A DNA stretch of 64,000 nucleotides from positions 1,860,001-1,924,000 of the forward strand of contig NW_027480480.1 in the NCBI RefSeq assembly GCF_051401765.1. Direction: 5' to 3'. This document shows positions 50,901 to 60,300 of the stretch, piece after piece; position 1 is the stretch's first letter, and each line of letters opens with the position of its first letter. The notes below the pieces were generated by a model. The model ran no database searches and was not told where the DNA came from. It saw only the letters and a list, made by a program, of their open reading frames with translations. The translations under genes were made by a program, and so were the position numbers. The DNA comes from Calliopsis andreniformis (taxonomy: Eukaryota > Arthropoda > Insecta > Hymenoptera > Andrenidae).

Positions 50901-53900
50901 TATTGAGGATTCAGGATTGAGGCTTGAGGACCGAGGATTGAGGATTGAGGATTGAGGATTGAGGATTGAGGATTGAGGATAGAAGGTTGAATATTGATGA
51001 ATGAAGATTGAGGATTGAGGATTGAGTGTTGTGGATTGAGGACGAGGACTGAGGGTTGAGTATTGATGCCTGAGGTCTGAGGATTGAGGATTGAGGATTG
51101 CGAACTGAGGATTGAGGATTGAGGATTGAAGATTGAGGATTGGGTATTGAGGATTGAAGATTGAGGATTGAGGATTGAGTATTGAGGATTCAGGATTGAA
51201 GATTGAGTATTGAGGATTGAAGAGTGAGGATTGAGGATTGAGGATTGAGGATTGATGATTGAGGATTGAAGATTGAATATTGATGATTGAAGATTGAGGA
51301 TTGAGGATTGAGGTTTGTGGATTGAGGACGAGGACTGAGGGTTGAATATTGATGTTTGAGGTCTGAGGATTGAGGATTGAGGATTGAGGATTGAGGATTG
51401 AGGATTGAGGATTGAAGATTGAGGATTGGGTGTTGAGGATTGAAGATTGAGGATTGAGGATTGTGGATTGAGGATTGAGGGTTGAGTGTTGAGGTTTGAG
51501 TATTGAACCCTGAGAATTCAGGATATTCTATTGAGTATTGAGAATCGAGGATTGATGTTTGAGTGTTGAGGATTGAGGATTGAGGATTGAGGATTGAGTA
51601 TTGAGGATTGAGGATTGAGGATTGAAGATTGAATATTAATGATTGAATATTGAGGGTCGGGGATTGAGGGTTCTGGATTGAGGACGAGGACTGAGGGTTG
51701 AGTATTGATGTTTGAGGTCTGAGGATTGAGGATTGAGGATTGAAGATTGAGGATTGAGGATTGAGGATTGAAGATTGAGAATTGGGTGTTGAGGATTGAG
51801 TATTGAGCATTGAGTTTTGAGGATTGAGGATTGAGGATTGAAGATTGAGTATTGAGGATTGAAGATTGAGGGTTGAGGATTGAGGATTGTGGATCGAGGA
51901 TTGAAGATTGAGGATTTGGGATAGAGGATTGACGATTGAGGATTGAGTATTGAGGAGTGAGAATTGAGGATTGAGGATTGAAGATTGAGGATTGAGGATT
52001 GAAGATTGAGTATTGATGATTGAAGATTGAGGATTGAAGAATGAGGACTGAGGATTGAGGATTGAGGATTAAGGATTGAAGATTGAGTATTGAGGATTGA
52101 TGATTGGCGATCGAGGATTGAGTATCGAGGATTGAGGATTGAGGATTGAGGATTGAAGATTGAGTATTGTGGATTGAAGGTTGAGGATCGTGGATTGGGG
52201 ATTGAGGATTGAGGATTGAATATTGAGGATTGGGGACTGAGTGTCGAGGGTTGAGTGATGAGAATTGATGTTTGTGGATAGAGATTTGAAGATAGCAGAT
52301 TGAGTATTGAGTATTGAAAACTGTGAATTGACGACATTCTATTGAGGATTGAGGTTTGACAACTGATTGTTGAGGACTGAGGGCTGAAGATTGAGGATTC
52401 AGTATTGAGGATTCAGGATTGAGGTTTGAGGACCGAGGATTGAGGATTGAGGATTGAGGATTGAGGATTGAGGATTGAGGATTGAGGATAGAAGGTTGAA
52501 TATTGATGAATGAAGATTGAGGATTGAGGATTGAGTGTTGTGGATTGAGGACGAGGACTGAGGGTTGAGTATTGATGCCTGAGGTCTGAGGATTGAGGAT
52601 TGAGGATTGCGAACTGAGGATTGAGGATTGAGGATTGAAGATTGAGGATTGGGTATTGAGGATTGAAGATTGAGGATTGAGGATTGAGTATTGAGGATTC
52701 AGGATTGAAGATTGAGTATTGAGGATTGAAGAGTGAGGATTGAGGATTGAGGATTGAGGATTGATGATTGAGGATTGAAGATTGAATATTGATGATTGAA
52801 GATTGAGGATTGAGGATTGAGGTTTGTGGATTGAGGACGAGGACTGAGGGTTGAATATTGATGTTTGAGGTCTGAGGATTGAGGATTGAGGATTGAGGAT
52901 TGAGAATTGAGGATTGAGGATTGAGGATTGAAGATTGAGTATTGGGTATTGAGGATTGAAGAATGAGGGTTGAGGATTGTGCATTGAGTAAAGAGGATTG
53001 AAGATTGAGGATTGAGGATTGAGGATTGAGAATTGAGAATTGAGTATGAGGACTGAGGTTTGAAGATTGAGGTTTGAGGAACGAGGATTGCGGATTGAGG
53101 ATTCAGGACTGAGGATTGACGATTGAGTATTGAAGACTGAGGATTGATTACTGAGGATTGAGGATTGAGGATTGAGGATTGAGGATTGAGGATTGAAGAC
53201 TGAGTATCGTGGATTGAATATTGAGGATTGAGTATTGAGGATTGAGGATTGAGGATGAGGGCTGAGGGTTGGGGGTTGATGTTTGAGTATTGAATCCTGA
53301 GAATTCAGGATATTCTATTGAGTATTGAGAACTGAGGATTGATAGTTGAGTATTGAGGATTGAGGTTTGAGTATTGTGGATTGAGGATTGAGGACTGAAG
53401 ATTGAATATTGATGATTGAAGGTTGAGGATCGAGGATTGAGTGTTGTGGATTGAGGAGGAGGACTGAGGGTTGAGTATTGATGTTTGAGGTCTGAGGATT
53501 GAGGATTGAGTATTGATAATTGAGGATTGAGGATTGAGGATTGAGGATTGAAGATTGAGGATTGGGTGTTGAGGATTGAAGAATGGGGATTGAGTATTGA
53601 GGATTGAGGATTGAGGATTGAAGATTGAGTATTGAGGATTGAAGGCTGAGGATTGAGGTCTGTGGATTGAGGATTGAGGATTGAGAATTGAGGATTGAGA
53701 ATTGAGGATTGAAGATTAAGGGTGGGTATTCAGGATTGGGTATTGAGGATTGAAGAATGAGGGTTGAGGATTGAGGATTGAGTTCTGAGGATTGCAGATT
53801 GAGTATTCAGGATTGAAGACTGAGTGTTGAGGATTGATAATTGAGGATTGAGCATTGAGGATTGAGGATTGAGGATTGAGGATTGAAGATTGAGTATTGA

Positions 53901-56900
53901 GGATTGAAGATTGAGGATTGGGTGTTGAGGATTGAAGAATGAGGATTGAGGAGTGAGGATTGAGGATTGAGGGTTGAAGACTGAGGATTGATTACTGAGG
54001 ATTGAGGATTGAGGATTGAGGATTGAAGATTGAGGATTGAGGATTGAAGATTGAGTATTGATGATTGAAGATTGATGATTGAAGAATGAGGACTGAGGAT
54101 TGAGGATTGAGGATTAAGGATTGAAGATTGAGTATTGAGGATTGATGATAGGCGATCGTGGATTGAGAATCGAGGATTGAGAATTGAGGATTGAGGATTG
54201 AAGATTGAGTATTGAGGATTGAAGGTTGAGGATTGTGGATTGAGGATTGAGGATTGAGGATTGAATATTGAGGATTGGGGACTGAGTGTTGAGGGTTGAG
54301 TAATGAGAATTGATGTTTGTGGATAGAGATTTGAAGATTGCAGATTAAGTATTCAGTATTGAAAACTGTGAATTGACGACATTCTATTGAGGATTGAGGT
54401 TTGACAACTGATTGTTGAGGACTGAGGGCTGAAGATTGAGGATTCAGTATTGAGGATTCAGGATTGAGGTTTGAGGACAGAGGATTGAGGATTGAGGATT
54501 GAGGATTGAGGATTGAGGATTGAGGATAGAAGGTTGAATATTGATGAATGAAGGTTGAGGATTGAGGATTGAGTGTTGTGGATTGAGGACGAAGACTGAG
54601 GGTTGAGTATTGATGCCTGAGGTCTGAGGATTGAGGATTGAGGATTGCGAACTGAGGATTGAGGATTGAGGACTGAAGATTGAGGATTGGGTATTGAGGA
54701 TTGAAGATTGAGGATTGAGGATTGAGTATTGAGGATTGAGGATTGAAGATTGAGCATTGAGGATTGAAGATTGAGGATTGAGGATTGAGGATTGAGGATT
54801 GAGGATTGAGGATTGAAGATTGAATATTGATGATTGAAGATTGAGGATTGAGGATTGAGTTTTGTGGATTGAGGACGAGGACTGAGGGTTGAATATTGAT
54901 GTTTGAGGTCTGAGGATTGAGGATTGAGGATTGAGTATTTAGAATTGAGGATTGAGGATTGAGGATTGAAGATTGAGTATTGGGTATTGACGATTGAAGA
55001 ATGAGGGTTGAGGATTAAGTATTGAAGATTGAGTATTGAGGATTGAGGATTGAGTATTGATGATTGAGGATTGAGGATTGAGGATTGTGCATTGAGTAAA
55101 GAGGATTGAAGATTGAGGATTGAGGATTGAGGATTGAGAATTGAGAATTGAGTATGAGGACTGAGGTTTGAAGATTGAGGTTTGAGGAACGAGGATTGCG
55201 GATTGAGGATTGAGGACTGAGGATTGACGATTGAGTATTGAAGACTGAGGATTGATTACTGAGGATTGAGGATTGAGGATTGAGGATTGAGGATTGAGGA
55301 TTGAAGACTGAGTATTGGGGATTGAATATTGAGGATTGAGTATTGAGGATTGAGGATTGAGGATGAGGGCTGAGGGTGAGGATTGAGGTTTGATGTCTGA
55401 GGACTGAGGACTGAGGATTGAGAATTGAGGATTGAGGGTTGAAGATTGAAGATTGAGGATTGGGTATTGAGGATTGAGGATTGAGAATTGAGGATTGAGG
55501 ATTGAGGATTGAAGAATGAGGATTGAGGATTGAGGATTGGGGATTGAGAATTGAAGATTGAGTATTGATGATTGAAGACAGCCGATTGAGGATTGAGGAT
55601 TGAGGATTGAGGATTGAGGGTTGAAGATTGAGGATTGAGGATTGAGGATGAGGGCTGAGGGTTGAGGATTGAGATTTGAGGACTGAGGACTGAGGATTGA
55701 GGATTGAGTATTGAGGATTGAGGATTGAGGATTGAAGATTGAGGATTGGGTATTGAGGATTGAAGAGTGAGTATTGAGGAATGAGGATTGAGGATTGAGG
55801 ATTGAAATTGAGTATTGAGGATTGAAGCCTGACGATTGAGGATTGAGGATTGAGGATTGAAATTGAGTATTGAGGATTGAAGCCTGACGATTGAGGATTG
55901 AGGATTGAGGGTTGAGGATTGAGGACGGAGGTTTGAAGGTTGAGTATTGAGGATTCAAGGTTGAGGTTTGAGGTTTGAGGACTGAGGATTGAGGATTGAG
56001 TATTGAGGATTGAGGATTGAGGATTGAGGATTGAGGATTGAGTATTGAGGATTGGGTATTGCGGATTGAACATTGAGGATTGAGGATTGAGGATTGAGGA
56101 TTGAGGATTGAGGACTGAGGATTGAATATTGATGATTGAAGAATGAGGATTGAGGATTGAGGATTGAGGATTGAGGATTGAGGACTGAAGATTGAATATT
56201 GATGATTGAAGAATGAGGATTGAGGATTGATTGGTGTGGATTGAGGACGAGGGCTGAGGGTTGAGTATTGATGTTTGAGGTCTGAGGATTGAGGATTGAT
56301 GATTGAGGATTGAAGATTGAGTATTGATGATTGAAGGTTGAGGATTGAAGGATGAGGACTGCGGATTGAGGATTGAGGATTAAGGATTGAAGATTGAGTA
56401 TTGAGGATTGATGATTGGCGATCGAGGATTGAGAATCGAGGATTGAGGATTGAGGATTGAGGATTGAAGATTGAGTATGGAGGATTGAAGGTTGAGGATT
56501 GTGGATTGTTGATTGAGGATTGAGGATTGAACATTGAGGATTGGGGACTGAGTGTTGAGGGTTGAGTGATGAGAATTGATGTTTGTGGATAGAGATTTGA
56601 AGTTTGCAGATTGAGTATTGAGTATTGAAAACTGTGAATTGACGACATTCTATTGAGGATTGCGGTTTGACAACTGATTGTTGAGGACTGAGGGCTGAAG
56701 ATTGAGGATTCAGTATTGAGGCTTCAAGATTGAGGTTTGAGGACAGAGGATTGAGGATTGAGGATTGAGGATTGAGGATTGAGGATTGAGGATAGAAGGT
56801 TGAATATTGATGAATGAAGGTTGAGGATTGAGGATTGAGTGTTGTGGATTGAGGACGAAGACTGAGGGTTGAGTATTGATGCCTGAGGTCTGAGGATTGA

Positions 56901-59069
56901 GGATTGAGGATTGCGAACTGAGGATTGAGGATTGAGGACTGAAGATTGAGGATTGGGTATTGAGGATTGAAGATTGAGGATTGAGGATTGAGTATTGAGG
57001 ATTGAGGATTGAAGATTGAGCATTGAGGATTGAAGATTGAGGATTGAGGATTGAGGATTGAGGATTGAGGATTGAGGATTGAAGATTGAATATTGATGAT
57101 TGAAGATTGAGGATTGAGGATTGAGTTTTGTGGATTGAGGACGAGGACTGAGGGTTGAATATTGATGTTTGAGGTCTGAGGATTGAGGATTGAGGATTGA
57201 GTATTTAGAATTGAGGATTGAGGATTGAGGATTGAAGATTGAGTATTGGGTATTGACGATTGAAGAATGAGGGTTGAGGATTAAGTATTGAAGATTGAGT
57301 ATTGAGGATTGAGGATTGAGTATTGAGGATTGAGGATTGAGGATTGAGGATTGTGCATTGAGTAAAGAGGATTGAAGATTGAGGATTGAGGATTGAGGAT
57401 TGAGAATTGAGAATTGAGTATGAGGACTGAGGTTTGAAGATTGAGGTTTGAGGAACGAGGATGGCGGATTGAGGATTGAGGACTGAGGATTGACGATTGA
57501 GTATTGAAGACTGAGGATTGATTACTGAGGATTGAGGATTGAGGATTGAGGATTGAGGATTGAGGATTGAAGACTGAGTATTGTGGATTGAATATTGAGG
57601 ATTGAGTATTGAGGATTGAGGATTGAGGATGAGGGCTGAGGGTGAGGATTGAGGATTGATGTCTGAGGACTGAGGACTGAGGATTGAGAATTGAGGATTG
57701 AGGGTTGAAGATTGAAGATTGAGGATTGGGTATTGACGATTGAGGATTGAGAATTGAGGATTGAGGATTGAGGATTGAAGAATGAGGATTGAGGATTGAG
57801 GATTGGGGATTGCGAATTGAAGATTGAGTATTGATGATTGAAGACAGCCGATTGAGGATTGAGGATTGAGGATTGAGGATTGAGGGTTGAAGATTGAGGA
57901 TTGAGGATTGAGGATGAGGGCTGAGGGTTGAGGATTGAGATTTGAGGACTGAGGACTGAGGATTGAGGATTGAGTATTGAGGATTGAGGATTGAGGATTG
58001 AAGATTGAGGATTTGGTATTGAGGATTGAAGAGTGAGTATTGAGGAATGAGGATTGAGGATTGAGGATTGAAATTGAGTATTGAGGATTGAAGCCTGACG
58101 ATTGAGGATTGAGGATTGAGGGTTGAGGATTGAGGACGGAGGTTTGAAGGTTGAGTATTGAGGATTCAAGGTTGAGGTTTGAGGTTTGAGGACTGAGGAT
58201 TGAGGATTGAGTATTGAGGATTGAGGATTCAGGATTGAGGATTGAGGATTGAGTATTGAGGATTGGGTATTGCGGATTGAACATTGAGGATTGAGGATTG
58301 AGGATTGAGGATTGAGGATTGAGGACTGAAGATTGAATATTGATGATTGAAGAATGAGGATTGAGGATTGACTGTTGTGGATTGAGGACGAGGACTGAGG
58401 GTTGAGAATTGATGTTTGAGGTCTGAGGATTGAGGATTGAGGATTGAGAATTGAGGATCGAGGATTGAGGATTGAAGATTGAGGATTGTTTATTGAGGAT
58501 TGAATACTGAGGATTGAGGATTGAGAATTGAGGATTGAGGATAGAGGATTGAAGATTGAGGATTGGGTATTGAGGATTGAAGAATGAGGATTGAGGATTG
58601 AGGATTGAGGATTGAGGATTGAAGACTGAGGATTGAGGATTGAGGATTCAGGATTGAATATTGAGAATTGAGGATTGAAGATTGAGGATTGAGGATTGAG
58701 TGTTGAGTATTGAGGACGAGGACTGACGGTTGAGGATTGAGGTTTGAGGATTGAGGATTGAGGATTGAGGACTGAGGATTGAGGATTGAGGATAGAGCAT
58801 TGACGATTGAAGATTGAGGACTGGGGATCGAGGATTGAAGGCTGAGGATTAAGGATTGAGGACTGAGTATTTAGAATTGAGGATTGAGGATTGAGGATTG
58901 AAGATTGAGTATTGGGTATTGACGATTGTAGAATGAGGGTCGAGGATTAAGTATTGAAGATTGAGTATTGAGGATTGAAGATTGAGTATTGAGGATTGAG
59001 GATTGAGGATTGAGGATTGTGCATTGAGTAAAGAGGATTGAAGATTGAGGATTGAGGATTGAGGATTGA
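47902..59069 (+). repeat. 11.1-kb duplicated segment, right copy
   Basis: E 47962, 49749, 51509 and 53296; R 48560, 50605, 52107, 54152 and 56418; A 48789, 50834, 52336, 54381 and 56647. It is 62 bp longer than the left copy. I account for this as one extra heptamer near 55,125 and a 55-bp tandem duplication at 55,801-55,910. Substitutions include GGCTAAGG near 50,100 (left copy GGCTGAGG) and GAGGCTTCAAG near 56,719 (left copy GAGGATTCAAG). Confidence 0.9.
55801..55910 (+). repeat. 55-bp local tandem duplication
   Basis: ATTGAAATTGAGTATTGAGG starts at 55,801 and again at 55,856, each followed by GAAGCCTGACG. Other copies of this region (near 34,820, 37,030, 58,070 and 59,730) have it once. 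It is private to this locus and therefore recent. Confidence 0.9.
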
Positions 59070-60300
59070 GAATTGAGAATTGAGTATGAGGACTGAGGTT
59101 TGAAGATTGAGGTTTGAGGAACGAGGATTGCGGATTGAGGATTGAGGACTGAGGATTGACGATTGAGTATTGAAGACTGAGGATTGATTACTGAGGATTG
59201 AGGATTGAGGATTGAGGATTGAGGATTGAGGATTGAAGACTGAGTATTGTGGATTGAATATTGAGGATTGAGTATTGAGGATTGAGGATTGAGGGTGAGG
59301 GCTGAGGGTGAGGATTGAGGTTTGATGTCTGAGGACTGAGGACTGAGGATTGAGAATTGAGGATTGAGGGTTGAAGATTGAAGATTGAGGATTGGGTATT
59401 GAGGATTGAGGATTGAGAATTGAGGATTGAGGATTGAGGATTGAAGAATGAGTATTGAGGATTGAGGATTGGGGATTGAGAATTGAAGATTGAGTATTGA
59501 TGATTGAAGACAGCCGATTGAGGATTGAGGATTGAGGATTGAGGGTTGAAGATTGAGGATTGAGGATTGAGGATGAGGGCTGAGGGTTGAGGATTGAGAT
59601 TTGAGGACTGAGGACTGAGGATTGAGGATTGAGTATTGAGGATTGAGGATTGAGGATTGAAGATTGAGGATTGGGTATTGAGGATTGAAGAGTGAGTATT
59701 GAGGAATGAGGATTGAGGATTGAGGATTGAAATTGAGTATTGAGGATTGAAGCCTGACGATTGAGGATTGAGGATTGAGGGTTGAGGATTGAGGACGGAG
59801 GTTTGAAGGTTGAGTATTGAGGATTCAATGTTGAGGTTTGAGGTTTGAGGACTGAGGATTGAGGATTGAGTATTGAGGATTGAGGATTGAGGATTGAGGA
59901 TTGAGGATTGAGGATTGAGTATTGAGGATTGGGTATTGCGGATTGAACATTGAGGATTGAGGATTGAGGATTGAGGATTGAGGATTGAGGACTGGAGATT
60001 GAATATTGATGATTGAAGAATGAGGATTGAGGATTGATTGTTGTGGATTGAGGACGAGGACTGAGGGTTGAGTATTGATGTTTGAGGTCTGAGGATTGAG
60101 GATTGAGGATTGAGAATTGAGGATCAAGGATTGAGGATTGAAGATTGAGGATTGTTTATTGAGGATTGAATATTGAGTATTGAGGATTGAGAATTGAGGA
60201 TTGAGGATAGAGGATTGAAGATTGAGGATTGGGTATTGAGGATTGAAGAATGAGGATTGAGGATTGAGGATTGAGGATTGAGGATTGAAGACTGAGGATT
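57190..60300 (+). repeat. 1,666-bp offset tandem repeat
   Basis: GTATTTAGAATTG at 57,201 recurs at 58,867, and GTGCATTGAGTAAAG recurs at the same 1,666-bp distance. After a one-heptamer loss near 59,520 the offset becomes 1,659. The match continues to about 60,300, where the second copy skips ahead to GAGGACTGAGGATTGAGG with GATAGAGCATTG. No A or E landmark lies between 56,647 and 61,068, so this is the longest stretch without A. Confidence 0.8.
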
